A DNA stretch of 64,000 nucleotides, taken from contig OX337235.1 in NCBI GenBank assembly GCA_946965045.2, positions 1,426,001-1,490,000 on the forward strand. Reading direction: 5' to 3'. Made by a program: the position numbers and the translations under genes. Below, one piece after another: positions 1 through 10,690 of this stretch (the stretch's first letter is position 1; every line of letters starts with the position of its first letter). Source of the DNA: Epithemia pelagica (lineage: Eukaryota; Bacillariophyta; Bacillariophyceae; Surirellales; Surirellaceae). The notes under the pieces were generated by a model. It saw only the letters and a list, made by a program, of their open reading frames with translations. It ran no database searches and was not told the DNA's origin.

Positions 1-597
1 TAGAACGTGTGTGCAGAGGGTTTGCTTGGTTCCCTGACCTCTTTTTCCCTTCTGATAGTGGTGTCAAGTCTCTTCAACAAAAGAACAAAAAACGCCGCCC
101 GCACCATGTTGGAAGGGAAGTTTGGAGAGAGGGTATAAACAAAGATTTAGGGCTGGACAGGGTTTCCTAACAACTGTCGTCTATAACACTACGTTTCTCC
201 AACTCTCCGTCCCTCCATCCGTTGTGGCTCGTCGGTCGTCCGACAAAGATCCAGTCAGTACTGCGTACGACAAACCGGGCTGGCGGACGGACCATCGCGT
301 CACGCACCTTCAAACTTCAAACCTGCCACACCAAGATTCTTCGCGGCCATGGACGAGGACACCCTGAAATAAGGTACAGAAAGAAGAAGCAACAATAATT
401 GTTTTGCCTTTGGTGTGTTTGGAAGACGCCCAAGGAGCAAACGTGTCATCACCATCTCAAGGACGTCTGGTTCTCTTGCCTCCGAGAAAGACTACTCCAA
501 TCTCAACCTTTTTCGGAAGACGTGCACACAACCCAAACCACACGACAACCCTCTGTCATTCCAAGCAGTCTCTAGTCTATTGCACGACACTATTACC
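1..597. other. Upstream region and 5' UTR of the tryptophanyl-tRNA synthetase gene
   Basis: I see no coding potential here: the only open frames are short and not protein-like. An open frame in phase with the synthetase runs up from 598 to about 415, but it opens with GTG and reads as low-complexity filler, so it is treated as 5' UTR. No promoter element could be assigned. Confidence 0.5.
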
Positions 598-2715
598 ATG
601 GCCGAAGCCGAGACCAAACCGGATCCTCCCAAAAAGAAGGAACGTCCAGCCCAACCACCACCGCCTCCCGCCATTTCGACTGCCTATGTCTTGGTCCGCC
701 ATGCCATTTCGTCCCTCCTGACTCCCGTCACCAGCAACAAGGACGTCCAAGCAACAGCATGGTTGGACTGTGCTCCATTTCAAGCCACCTTTCTCAAGGA
801 AACTCCGCGATTGACGGGGAAAGTGGGAATGACGGCTTCCAAAGCCGTGGCAGCCGTGACACCCCTCCTCGACGACAAGGCACAACACCTGTCTCCTCCA
901 CTGACGCCTACAATGTTGGTGGAAACCTTGCAAACGATACTGAATCGACTGGTCCACACCAACGACTATTCCTTGTCGTATTGTTCCGTCACGAAACAAT
1001 CCCTGCTCGAGCACTTTGGAGACGTGGAGGGAGCCAGTTTGTTGGAAGAATCGCACGTGGGCAAGAAGAGCAAAACCAAACCCACCGATTCCTTGACGCT
1101 CGTCTTGCTTCATCAAACAGACAATAACGACAATGACAGCAACCACAAAAAGCTCGTCTTTGCCTGTTTTGCTCCGGGCATTCCCTATGCATCACCCTCC
1201 ACCGCCTTGCAATCCATTGTGTTGGATGCCGCCCAATGCGATGTCAAGGCATCCAAAAAAGGATTGCTCGTGTCGGTCAAATGGGAAGCCATGCTGGCCC
1301 AAGAGGAATCGCCTGCTCTGGCCCTCCTCCAAGAGTCGGCCTTGCCCGCTACCGTACCAGTTCCCTCCGTGTCCATGGAAGGACAAGCACTCCTTCAACA
1401 AGTGCTGGAATTGCAGCAACAAGAACAACAAGCCAAAGAAGAAGCAACAGAAAAACAAGCAGCGGCAGCAACGCAACCACAAGAAATGAAGGTGGATCCC
1501 TTCAATGTCGAAGGAACGATTGATTACAACAAGTTGGTGGAACAGTTTGGATCCACCTTGATTGATCCAGACTTGCTGCAACGATTTCAAGCCTTGATTT
1601 CGTCCAAAGCGCCACAACCACAACCCTTGCATCGATTTTTGCGACGACAATTGTTTTTCTCGCATCGGGATTTGCATTCCGTGGTATCCTCCTTGGAACA
1701 AGGGACCGCACCCGTTTATTTGTATACCGGTCGTGGTCCGTCCTCGTCGGCCATGCATTTGGGACATTTGGTTCCCTTTTTGTTTACCCAGTGGTTGCAA
1801 CAAGCCTTGAATTGTCCCTTGGTCATTCAAATGACGGACGATGAAAAGTTTCTCTTCAAGGGAGAGTACGATGAAACGACGGGAGATAATTTGGACCATT
1901 TTGCGCAATTGACCATGGAAAATGCCCGAGACATTATTGCCTGTGGCTTTGATTACGACAAGACCTTTTTGTTTTCCGATTTGGAGTATGTGGGACGCAT
2001 GTATCCCAATATTTGTCGCATTTGGAAGGCTGTCACGACGAATACCGTCAACAACATGTTTGGCTTTGATGGGAGCAGCAACATGGGCAAAATTGCCTTT
2101 CCCGCCATTCAAGCGGCACCCTCCTTTGCCAGTTCCTTTCCCACCGTCTTGAATGTACCGAGTCGACGGGCGACGAATCAAATGTGTTTGATTCCCTGTG
2201 CCATTGATCAAGATCCCTATTTTCGCATGACGCGAGATGTCGCGCACAAGTTGGTGGACAAGACCATTCATCCATTGGGAGGCAAACCCGCCTTGATTCA
2301 TTCCAAATTCTTTCCACCCCTCCAGGGAGCCCAAGGAAAAATGTCGAGTAGCAATACCAATTCGGCCATTTTCTTGACGGATACACCCGACGAAATTGCC
2401 CAAAAGATTCGATCCTATTGTTTTTCGGGGGGACGGGAAACCAAGGCGGAACAAGAAAAGTATGGTGCCGATTTGGAAATTGATGTCGCCTACCAGTGGT
2501 TGCGTTTTTTCTTGGAAGACGATGACGAACTGGAACGGATTGGAAAGGATTACAGTTCCGGATCGGGAGAGTATTGGTCGACGGGCAAGGTAAAGGAACG
2601 TCTGATTGTTGTGTTGCAAGAACTCGTGATCCAACACCAAAAGCGAAGGGCCCAAATCACGGATGAAGAAGTACGAAAATGGATGACGGAACGGTGTATT
2701 GTACCCAGCAGCTAG
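598..2715 (+). CDS. WARS1: Cytosolic tryptophanyl-tRNA synthetase
   Basis: Charges tRNA-Trp with tryptophan using ATP; class Ic aminoacyl-tRNA synthetase acting in the cytosol. The core starts near residue 300 with IDYNKLVEQFG, followed by FLRRQLFFSHRDLH, YLYTGRGPSSSAMHLGHL (HIGH-type motif about 386-390), VIQMTDDEKFLFK and the KMSSS loop at about 581-585. All are diagnostic for the eukaryotic/archaeal-type enzyme. No organelle presequence is visible, which supports a cytosolic form. The ATG at 598 (ACCATGGCC context) is the first ATG; the frame is open further up only from a GTG. The predicted protein is 705 aa, about 230 residues longer than the human enzyme, because of an N-terminal extension with Pro-rich and Gln/Glu-rich stretches that I cannot assign to a family; it is not an obvious WHEP domain. 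Intronless. A long antisense open frame here is a composition shadow. Confidence 0.95.
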   Translation: MAEAETKPDPPKKKERPAQPPPPPAISTAYVLVRHAISSLLTPVTSNKDVQATAWLDCAPFQATFLKETPRLTGKVGMTASKAVAAVTPLLDDKAQHLSPPLTPTMLVETLQTILNRLVHTNDYSLSYCSVTKQSLLEHFGDVEGASLLEESHVGKKSKTKPTDSLTLVLLHQTDNNDNDSNHKKLVFACFAPGIPYASPSTALQSIVLDAAQCDVKASKKGLLVSVKWEAMLAQEESPALALLQESALPATVPVPSVSMEGQALLQQVLELQQQEQQAKEEATEKQAAAATQPQEMKVDPFNVEGTIDYNKLVEQFGSTLIDPDLLQRFQALISSKAPQPQPLHRFLRRQLFFSHRDLHSVVSSLEQGTAPVYLYTGRGPSSSAMHLGHLVPFLFTQWLQQALNCPLVIQMTDDEKFLFKGEYDETTGDNLDHFAQLTMENARDIIACGFDYDKTFLFSDLEYVGRMYPNICRIWKAVTTNTVNNMFGFDGSSNMGKIAFPAIQAAPSFASSFPTVLNVPSRRATNQMCLIPCAIDQDPYFRMTRDVAHKLVDKTIHPLGGKPALIHSKFFPPLQGAQGKMSSSNTNSAIFLTDTPDEIAQKIRSYCFSGGRETKAEQEKYGADLEIDVAYQWLRFFLEDDDELERIGKDYSSGSGEYWSTGKVKERLIVVLQELVIQHQKRRAQITDEEVRKWMTERCIVPSS

Positions 2716-2895
2716 GCATTCGAAGAGTGAAACGTTGGCAGTAAGCACCATGTCAGGGACAGAGACGTATCAGCATCACAGCATAGTGTAGATCTTACAC
2801 TTCTCAACTTTAGCTGAGCGAAAAAGTGTTTATGCAAGCAGCTACCTACTTTTAATATGTTGATCCATTTACATTGTAAGGCAAGTCGGTAGACG

Positions 2896-4185
2896 CTATC
2901 CAATAAAAGTCGACGTGTTTTGGGCAGTTTTCTGATCCACATAGTTGGAAAACAACGTTTGAAAACGTTGCACATCCTTTTCGGACCGATGAATACGCAA
3001 CAAATGCAAGAGGACCGTACTATACACATCCATTTTACCGGGGTAACAACTGTGCAAACAATCCCCGTCTCGACTTCGGTGACCATCCGGCCGCCGAATG
3101 TTCAAATGGTAGGCATCCAGTACATGGTAGTCCAAACCGGATCGATCGAGTTCGTCCAAGACCAGGAGGTTTTGACGTTGAAAGTGATGCCAGTTGTAGG
3201 TGATTTGAAGCGGAGAATATAAAGTCAAGTTGGCGACATGTTGCTCCATGGTAGCCATATCGTTGACGGGTTGGGTAAAGTTTTGGCACTGAACATGGCC
3301 TGGAACAGTCGTTCTCCAAACCAACTGACAGGTAATATTCATGCGATGACAGATTTGTTGCCATTGATGCAAATGAGGGAAGGTAATGGTTCGAAGGTCA
3401 TGGACCAAGGCTTCGTCCGAAACATAGTGCGCTCCTCGATTCACAACCAATATAACGGGAAAGTTGTCTCGAATCGATTCATTGACATGTTTCAAATACG
3501 GATCATTCCGATATATCAGAGAAGTTGGATTGCCTCGTCCACAGGCATTCTGCATGTGGTTGCGCTTCTCGGATTTACTCCTGTGCTGATCCATTTGATG
3601 GACATGTTCTCCCAGAAGCTGCAGTAGAGAAGAGTAGTGTTCCCACGACAAGGAGTCTCCAATAATGGAAAGAGTCGCATATTGCATCTTTTCACAAAAT
3701 TTAGTAGCATTCCAGGACGTCCATTCACAGGGTTGCGGTGAAAACGAACGAGCATCATCCGGTTGCCACTTCCACGCCCGAAAAGGTTTTGGGTAGTTTT
3801 TGCTAATTTCTTCTCCCTCTTCCGAAAAGCAACGCAGATGCTTGTTGTGGCTCACATAGGGTGGCTTGGACATCCATTCTTCGACCCATGAACCGGACTG
3901 GACTTGTTCACGCGAGCAGAACGGTCTGGTGCTCGCAGGGCGGGAGCTGTTCACGAGGACCGTCTCGGTCGACACAGAAATGACTGGCATTGATTTGTCA
4001 CTGGAACTTGATCGAACCGCCTCTCGATTATGAGGTGCATTCATTTGCTGGACAAGCACTCTTTCTTGATCTTGTTGTGCAGTCATTCTTGATAGAGTCG
4101 CATTCCACATCATACAGTAGAAAAAGAAAAGTCCCATAATACCGGAATATACTCGTAGTAGTAGCTTTCTTCGGTGTAACATCAT
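2896..4185 (-). CDS. PC-esterase/TBL-like type II membrane protein (putative glycan O-acetyltransferase)
   Basis: 429 aa, intronless. An N-terminal signal anchor (about residues 9-28, LRVYSGIMGLFFFYCMMW) indicates a type II Golgi protein. The luminal part has the TBL/PC-esterase layout: a Cys/Trp-rich entry (CSREQVQSGSW, AWKWQPDD), the GDS motif IIGDSLSWEHYSSL with the likely catalytic Ser, and a C-terminal D-x-x-H motif in GDCLHSCYPGKMD. In plants and metazoans this SGNH-fold family O-acetylates cell-wall or cell-surface glycans; the substrate here is unknown. A clear paralogue lies at 16059-17669 on the same strand. The gene converges on the tryptophanyl-tRNA synthetase gene with about 180 bp between stops. 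Two ATGs in tandem open the frame at 4185. Confidence 0.8.
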   Translation of the reverse strand: MMLHRRKLLLRVYSGIMGLFFFYCMMWNATLSRMTAQQDQERVLVQQMNAPHNREAVRSSSSDKSMPVISVSTETVLVNSSRPASTRPFCSREQVQSGSWVEEWMSKPPYVSHNKHLRCFSEEGEEISKNYPKPFRAWKWQPDDARSFSPQPCEWTSWNATKFCEKMQYATLSIIGDSLSWEHYSSLLQLLGEHVHQMDQHRSKSEKRNHMQNACGRGNPTSLIYRNDPYLKHVNESIRDNFPVILVVNRGAHYVSDEALVHDLRTITFPHLHQWQQICHRMNITCQLVWRTTVPGHVQCQNFTQPVNDMATMEQHVANLTLYSPLQITYNWHHFQRQNLLVLDELDRSGLDYHVLDAYHLNIRRPDGHRSRDGDCLHSCYPGKMDVYSTVLLHLLRIHRSEKDVQRFQTLFSNYVDQKTAQNTSTFIG

Positions 4186-4863
4186 TCTTCAGGGTTTGAT
4201 TTTTGACTTCATCGTCTTCGCCACCACGGCAAGGATATCTTTTCCGCTCTCCGTCGTCATCCCTTTCACTCACACCTCACCCAAAGCGTCTCCCCCAAGT
4301 TGACCGTTCCACTACCACATTGGTCCGTAGACGCATGTGTCACACCAAATAGTGCGGAAAGAAGGCTCCCCATGCTTGTGGGAGCGTGGAGAGGGCATAA
4401 GTAGTTTTTGGTCGGAGCGGCTTTCTAACTAAGGACAGAGTCACACTGAATTATGCGCGCGCGGCGATACGTCCATGATTTAACGCTTCCTCGCCAAATT
4501 ACACGATTTCTTACGAAATGCTTTCTTTCTATCCTTAGGCGTATATGAACGCCAGCCGGATATCACCTACCGAACGACACGATCATGGCCTCCTCACACA
4601 TCGCCAATTCTATCCTCATATTTTTGGACCCTGGCAAGTAGGTGAAAAGCAACAAACACACTTTCGGCGCACCTCTCTTGTCTTGGATTTGGGGAGTGAA
4701 CGTGTCCAGGAGGAGGCAAGAATAGAAGGGTTCTAAGGTCATTCGTGCAAAGGAGGAATTTGGGATTGAAATCTTTGCGGGAAGCCGAGTTGTTGCAGGA
4801 CGACGATAATTGCCGCAGCAAACGGACATATTTGCCTTGATCACCATTTCATTCATTTTGGTA
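4186..4863. other. Divergent intergenic region
   Basis: Lies between the PC-esterase-like gene (minus) and the Cys-pair protein gene (plus), so it must hold both promoters. I see no coding frame or RNA gene and can name no specific element. Confidence 0.4.
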
Positions 4864-7800
4864 ATGTCATCTGACAATATCGTGCAACCAGACTGTCCTT
4901 CTAGCACAAAAATCATGAAAGAGGGATTGCGAGCGGTATCAGAGATCCCGGGTGGCGAGAGTCGAGAGGATGTATCGTATCGTGACGGAAGGGATGAGCG
5001 AGATGACGGGAACCATGATTCAACACCCAACCGAAAAAAATCCGTATCATCACAACAAGCAGCTGCAGGGGCACAACGGAAAGGCAAAAAGGCACAGGCA
5101 GAAGGTCAACATCAACAGCAGCATCAACAGCAACTCCCCGGGCGCTTCTATCCAGGCAGGCAGCCCCCACACGGTCATTTTCCGATGGGATCAGGAATGC
5201 CTCAAGGGCCTGGCCCATACGGAGGTCCGCCTTACCTCTACGCTGGAGGAAATGGCCACTACCCTCCCCCACCCTACCATCCGCACTTCCACTCCCAAAT
5301 GCCACCCATGCCCCATTTTAATGGAGGCGGCCCGTACCCAGCGCACGGAATGGGCAACCATCAACGCAATACAGGAAACGGAGGTGCATCAAACGGTCCT
5401 TACTCTTCTCATTATGGCAACCATTCTCATCCATACAACTCGAACATGGGACCCAATTCGTTTGGTTCCCATGGCATGCCACCGTCCTATCCCAACATGA
5501 GTACTTCGGACTCCGCATCCATGTCCAGCAAGGGAAGCAAGAGTAGCAAAAAGCGTACGATTGATGGAGTCCACGATACACAGCCGCCTATTCCCCCTAC
5601 GTCTGCTCCTCATGTGTACACCTTTCGTAGAACCGATAGCAACAGCAGCACCACATCTACGGTGACCGCTGGAAACAACACAAGCATTGAGACGCATGGG
5701 ACAGAAGAAAGCCACAGCCGTCACGAAAACCATCACCATACACGTACTGGCGACGCGCTTGGACCACCAGGTGGATACGACGATCACGACAGTTACCACA
5801 ATGAAGGTCGTCCAATGAGGACGCGATACCATCGACGTGATTATTCTGCCGATGCATCCACCACTTCGAGCCTCAGCGCCGGATTTTCTCTCGAATCGTA
5901 TGAAGGTCCCAGAGGTACGAACGACAAAACTACTAATCGTCGATGCTTTTTGTTTTCAACAGACTCTCACATGAATTCGACTCTTCGTACAAACAGATCC
6001 CATGGCAACAGATGCACCCATTCGAAAGTCGTCTCCTAAACGGCTGAAAGGTGGTGAGGGAGAGCCACTCCTGGTGGACACAAACATGCGTCCTCCTTCT
6101 GTGGCATCTCACGACGCTGATCAATCGACAAGATTCGAACAGCTTTCTATTGGTGTGAAAGAGGAACCTCCAACAACCAAGAGCGAGAGCAGCGACGAAA
6201 GCAGGAATCAAACACTCTTCCTGTCTCTTTCGACGTCACCCATCAACGCGAACGGAGCTGACATTGACGCCACACCAATCAGCAAGAACACAACAAAATT
6301 GTCCGACCTTAACAAGGCCAAGAGAAACAGCATATTCAAAAAGAAAGGAACCAGTGTTCTCCGAAGTCTGGAAGTCTCCACGTCCGATGTGGCTGCTCCA
6401 GCCAACAGTCCAACACCTCCCGTACACGGAGAGCTTGGAGATAGCGACACAATGACGGATGACCACAGTACTCTTGATCGTCATTTGAGAGGCCAGTCAT
6501 TTACTCCAGTGAACCACCTTCCAAGCAGCGCAAGTGAACAGGTCTCAAATCATGCGGATGGTCAGTTCTCCATTCCTCCAGCACTGTCATGGAGTATCGC
6601 AGGTGATACTCCTTCCCTGGGGGAACTTCAAGAGTGTGAATGGGAGGAAGAGAGCAAATCAAAACATGTTGCAACTGAGCAGAAGATAAAGCCAAGCTCA
6701 ACAGCCGACTCTCACGACGATACTGGAGACATGAGTATCAGTCCACATGACTTTCATTTGTGGAAGGAGGAGCACGAGTTGGTAGACCAAGCAATCGGGG
6801 GAGCTACCACTCCGTTGCCCGCTTTCTTTGATTCCAGGGGCAACGAAAGTAGCGAAAACCAAACGAACTATGAACCCAAAGCTACCAAGAAGCATCATGG
6901 GGATGATGCACGCCCAACATTCATAACCAGTACCAACCGTCACACTTCTCAACACGGTCGACCAATGCAATCGCAATGGTCAAAGCATGATCAAATGGGG
7001 CATACCATGCCTCCCACGCCAATGTACCCAAGCTCGGAATATCGAGATGACTGTTTCCCCATCGTACGAAGTCCATATGGAGGTGATCGTCGGGATCAAA
7101 TTGACGGGGCTGGGGCCTTTCCTTTCTTTCCTCATCCAGGTAATATTCATTCGAACGACAGGGTACGAAACCTACGTGGTCGGATGCCAGCGAACGCGCA
7201 TTTTCCTCCCATGCTCCATATTCCGCCTCCCATGACTGCACAACTCCCAATGACATCCCCCATGGCACTGCCAAATAAAGCTGGACTGTGGAGTCCACAT
7301 GGAGGTCTACCACCGATTAACAGTCCTCATCATCTGACTTCTCCAATGAATAGTATGTCTCAAACAAAGAGGAAGTGTGTTCCTCTGAAACCACCTATAC
7401 CGTCGAAATTCCAGGGTGATCCAGAAAAGGTGAAGAACGTGCCTGTTCCCGAGTTCACAAGTCTTGTCAACTTCCCTACCCATATGTCTCAAAAGCAAGC
7501 TGTTAATTTGCCTGAGGGAATGCGATGCTGTGTCATGTGTGGGAATGCATGCCCAGCATCGAATGGTGGAAAAAACAAAAAGAAGAAAGCTGGAGAAGGT
7601 GGAGGGCTTGCACAACGCAGCAGCAATAGCCAAGACTTGATCGGGGAGAGAGCCAATGGATATGCACAAATCCCAACACAAAACAAGGGACTCTGTACTT
7701 TATGTGATGTCAATGTGTGGGTTGTTGTCTCGAGTGGACTTGAAATAAAATGGTGCAAGGGCTGCAAAAACTTCCGACCATGGGCCGCCTTTGGTGACAA

Positions 7801-7915
7801 GGGTTTGGCTACCAAATGTTTACGTTGTCGTGAACGTCAGCGTGAAAAATATGCTCTGCAGAAAGAAGAAAAAGAAAAGGCAAGGAATCAAGCTGTTGTG
7901 AAATCAGCCAGTTAA
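4864..7915 (+). CDS. Low-complexity protein with C-terminal Cys-pair (putative zinc-binding) domain, 2 exons
   Basis: Predicted exons 4864-5914 and 5997-7915 give 989 aa. The 82-bp intron has donor GGTACGA, a branch-like TACTAAT and acceptor ACAG at 5995-5996; this is the only upstream acceptor after the in-frame TGA at 5972 that opens the second frame. An earlier acceptor at 5961-5962 would instead give a short form ending at 6039. The N-terminal half is rich in Pro, Gly, His, Asn and Ser and looks disordered. The C-terminal ~140 residues carry four Cys pairs (CCVMCGNAC, CTLC, CKGC, CLRC), the last in WCKGCKNFRPWAAF...KCLRCRERQ, resembling a zinc-binding CxxC...F...CxxCR motif seen in fungal and stramenopile regulators. 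A basic Lys/Glu tail follows. A nuclear or RNA/DNA-binding role is inference; I recognise no named orthologue. The start could also be the ATG at 4915. Confidence 0.7.
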
Positions 7916-7962
7916 GAACGTTAAGGAACAAAGCGGTTGTCAAATCAGCAAGCTAATAACTA
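7882..7962 (+). repeat. Imperfect 41-bp tandem duplication across the stop codon
   Basis: The last codons, stop and first 3' bases of the Cys-pair gene (7882-7922) are followed directly by a diverged second copy (7923-7962). Shared blocks include AAGGAA, GTTGT and AAATCAGC. Confidence 0.7.
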
Positions 7963-8479
7963 TAGTATGAATATGGGGAAAGACAACCACATGGCTGCTC
8001 GTCAGTAGCAGCAGCAACCTTTAATAGCAAACAACTACTCCTACTGTGTTTTCCTTTATCTGGATGTCCTGATAGCACAGGACAATGTTTGTGTCCCACG
8101 TCCCAAGGCGTTGAACGATGAGCTTGTGATGCCGAATCTCTAATCAAGGATGTTTACAGCCATATCTATCTTTCCTAATTGACTCAAAAATTCTGTTGCG
8201 GAGGTGACGACTTGTCCGTGATGACGTTTCTATTCATGTTGCCGTCGACGTTCTTCCTTCCATGCGGCCTCATCGTAAAATGTATCGATCGTGTGAGCGT
8301 GGCCATTATGCTGGTTTTGCATCCACACCACTTATGTCGTGGCATGAACTCGGACGTCCAACTCAGCTGGAGTTTCACTCGATACCAATGGTGGGGTCAT
8401 GTTGCTAAAGGCGTTGGAAGAATGAATGACCCGTGAAATGTGGACTCATAAGTGGCTCGTCTTCGCTGACTGCCATTCG
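7963..8479. other. Convergent 3' intergenic region
   Basis: Sits between two genes that converge. Open frames here are short, mostly lack ATG, and do not look like protein. Nothing else is recognised. Confidence 0.4.
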
Positions 8480-9970
8480 TCAACAAGAGGAGATGATCGA
8501 GTTATTGGAATATCGCTGTTGAGGTTCCACCATACGTGTCTCTTGGGGCAACCAGGTAGCCAGTCGTACATCTTTGAAGAGCAAACTATGAATTCGTCCT
8601 TTCGTAGCACCTGGTTGTAGATTCAACGATTTTGTAAATTCCTCAAAAACAGGTTCTGATGCATCTGTTTTCCGATATCCACACTTCTCGTACAGAGATA
8701 TCGCTCCATTATTCGTCACATCGACATGCAAATAGATGGTCTCTATTCTTTGTCTGACAGCATAAACGTGAATTGCATTGAGTAGAAGAGATCCGACACC
8801 TTGTCGCCGAAAAGCAGGGTGCACGGCCACCTCAGTCACATATATGATGGATGACTGAGGTCTCCGTCGACCGAGTTCAGTACCATAGAATTCGTGAAAG
8901 CTACATTCGGCAGTACCGAGAATACGACATCTTCCCTGGCCTTCACTATTGAAAGCAACAATACAGACAGCACCGCGTTTCCTCCGATGCGCAATGGCTT
9001 GACACGACCGCGAACAAAACTGACTACTTTGGTCCCCGGAGAAATCTGAAAAAACGGAAAGGCGTAAATGAGCAATATCAAAATCGTCCATCGGTGTTGC
9101 GATTCTAACAATCGTTCCGTCGTCTGAACCACACAAAGGAACAGAAACTGTCGGAGGCTGACGGGTGATAGTGGGCTCTCCAAGTATGCCCATTGCCGGT
9201 GGGGTCGAACACACTGGATAGTCCATGTATTCACGATGAATGCTTGAAGACTCCACGTGACTATCCAGTATCTCAGCAATCGCAGAATGAATTGAGGAAG
9301 AGGAAACCTTGCCAGAAGCCACGGCAGATTGCCTGGCTTTTGCGCCAGAAGAATTCGATGGAGTGAATACACCTCGAATGGCATTTCGTGTTCCATCAAA
9401 TAATTGGGATCCCCGCTTATGGCTAGTATTTGGAGTAATGCGATTAAAGCGCGAAGATTCTCTTTGGTCTCTAAACGTCCTTTCGGGCTCATTGGTTTCA
9501 CTTCCACGACCCATGAAGATGGAACGCTTATCCGCCTTTCTTCGCGCTGAAACACCTGAGCTGCCCCACTTGAAGAAAGGGCTTCGTTCACCAGTTTTAG
9601 GTTGAATCTCGTCCTGTGAACCATTTGAATTTGTGGGTTCATCGCGCGTTCCAAAATCGTTTCCAGATCCATCATTTTCCTCCACAAGAACGATCTGGAC
9701 AACCTCATTTTCCAATGTGGAAGTTATGGGGACAACATTTGATACATTGTCATTGGTTAAAAGCCGAGAATCTGTTCTACTTTTCTTTGGTTTAGAAGAT
9801 TCCAACGGAGATGGAGGGCATGAAGTAGTGTGGAGAGAGACGTTTCGTCTCCATGAACGAGCATGTAACTTGAGGCTAACGAAGCTCTGTGTGCCAACAA
9901 AAACCCCAGAAAGGATGAAAAGCACGGTGCAAATTGTAAGGCTGGAAAAGGGAACGGTTGGAGACCGCAT
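8480..9970 (-). CDS. GNAT-family N-acetyltransferase, probably plastid-targeted
   Basis: First ATG at 9970 gives 496 aa, intronless. The C-terminal third (about residues 285-445) is a GNAT fold: a beta-strand region with RILGTAECSF, VTEVAVHPAFRRQGVGSLLL (motif A; the acetyl-CoA loop is RRQGVG) and YLHVDVTNNGAISLYEKCGY (motif B). It transfers acetyl from acetyl-CoA to an amine; the V/A-N-x-x-A-x-x-L-Y-E pattern is common in protein N-terminal and plastid GNATs. The N-terminus has a hydrophobic stretch (LTICTVLFILSGVFVG) followed by TQS-F and a basic Ser/Arg-rich stretch, the layout of a diatom bipartite plastid presequence (signal peptide, cleavage before Phe, transit peptide). The middle (about 50-250) is polar and low in complexity. 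Substrate unknown. Confidence 0.8.
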   Translation of the reverse strand: MRSPTVPFSSLTICTVLFILSGVFVGTQSFVSLKLHARSWRRNVSLHTTSCPPSPLESSKPKKSRTDSRLLTNDNVSNVVPITSTLENEVVQIVLVEENDGSGNDFGTRDEPTNSNGSQDEIQPKTGERSPFFKWGSSGVSARRKADKRSIFMGRGSETNEPERTFRDQRESSRFNRITPNTSHKRGSQLFDGTRNAIRGVFTPSNSSGAKARQSAVASGKVSSSSIHSAIAEILDSHVESSSIHREYMDYPVCSTPPAMGILGEPTITRQPPTVSVPLCGSDDGTIVRIATPMDDFDIAHLRLSVFSDFSGDQSSQFCSRSCQAIAHRRKRGAVCIVAFNSEGQGRCRILGTAECSFHEFYGTELGRRRPQSSIIYVTEVAVHPAFRRQGVGSLLLNAIHVYAVRQRIETIYLHVDVTNNGAISLYEKCGYRKTDASEPVFEEFTKSLNLQPGATKGRIHSLLFKDVRLATWLPQETRMVEPQQRYSNNSIISSC

Positions 9971-10304
9971 GCTATTCAAGGAAGCGAATTTCAGGGGCAA
10001 AGAATCTCAACGAAAGGATCACCGAGTGGTACTGTCACCTCTCTCAGGTCGAATCTGATAACTTGCTCAGCCTTTGATGCAGATCGACCTGATTCTTTTG
10101 GCAACAAGAGAAGTTTGCCCGACGGTCGAATAATCAGAAACAGCAACGTCCATTGCTGTCGCTCCTTGTCGGGTTTGAGCTGTCTGTTGTTGACTCGTTG
10201 CAACAGAAGCGACCAGAAGAGATGACGACAGCAAAGAATACTTCTTTCGCTAGGAATATCGACGGCGGAGACAGAAGGCATAGCAGTATAGACACCACTT
10301 CAAA
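9971..10304. other. Upstream region of the GNAT gene, with a 96-codon open frame
   Basis: On the minus strand an ATG at 10281 opens a 96-codon frame that stops at 9991, 20 bp above the GNAT start. It has no recognisable domain. It could be a 5'-UTR open frame or chance. It ends where the repeat array begins. Confidence 0.3.
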
Positions 10305-10690
10305 ACTAACTCCATACCAGACTGTGTAGGTAGTTCGTCTCACATTTTTATACTACAGTATGAATTTATTGTACGACCGGGAAGTAGTTTCGTGCGAGTC
10401 GCGCGGTGTCCCTCTCGTGTGTGACACTTGTGCGACACTTGTGTGACACTTTGTGACATGGCTTCTAGGAATTTCTCACTACCTACACAGCTTGATAGGG
10501 AGTAAGTTTACTACTTCCCTGTGTCTGGCCGTCCTCTCGCGTCGGGCGCGCCCGGCTTGTCGGGAGAATGACTCGACGGGCAATTGTCTTGTCGGGCGTG
10601 CGCCCTCCTCGGCCATTGCCCTCCTCGTCATTCTACCCTCCGCGCCGGGCGGTCCCTCCTTGAAAGGACTCGACACCGGGAAGTATTAAT
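10305..10690 (+). mobile_element. Non-autonomous element, tandem copy 1 (386 bp)
   Basis: A 386-bp unit repeated immediately downstream with a single difference (T versus G in ACAGTAtGAATT). It starts after an ACTA (10305-10308), with the left-end repeat at 10309-10343 (ACTCCATACC...GTAGGTAGTT). An inverted copy of that end lies at 10475-10503, and a GC-rich, hairpin-forming right module runs to 10690, followed by ACTA again. The left ~95 bp and the right ~185 bp are clearly homologous to the ends of the 4.4-kb recombinase element at 11139-15567, so this looks like a non-autonomous derivative of that family. No coding capacity. Confidence 0.8.

Noticed and set aside
1192-2751. 519-codon open frame antisense to tryptophanyl-tRNA synthetase
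   Set aside because: It opens without a supported start, shows no motif, and mirrors the codon bias of a certain gene on the other strand.
9991-10281. 96-codon ATG frame upstream of the GNAT gene
   Set aside because: No motif, and it ends 20 bp above the GNAT start; kept only as a note because it may be a leader frame.
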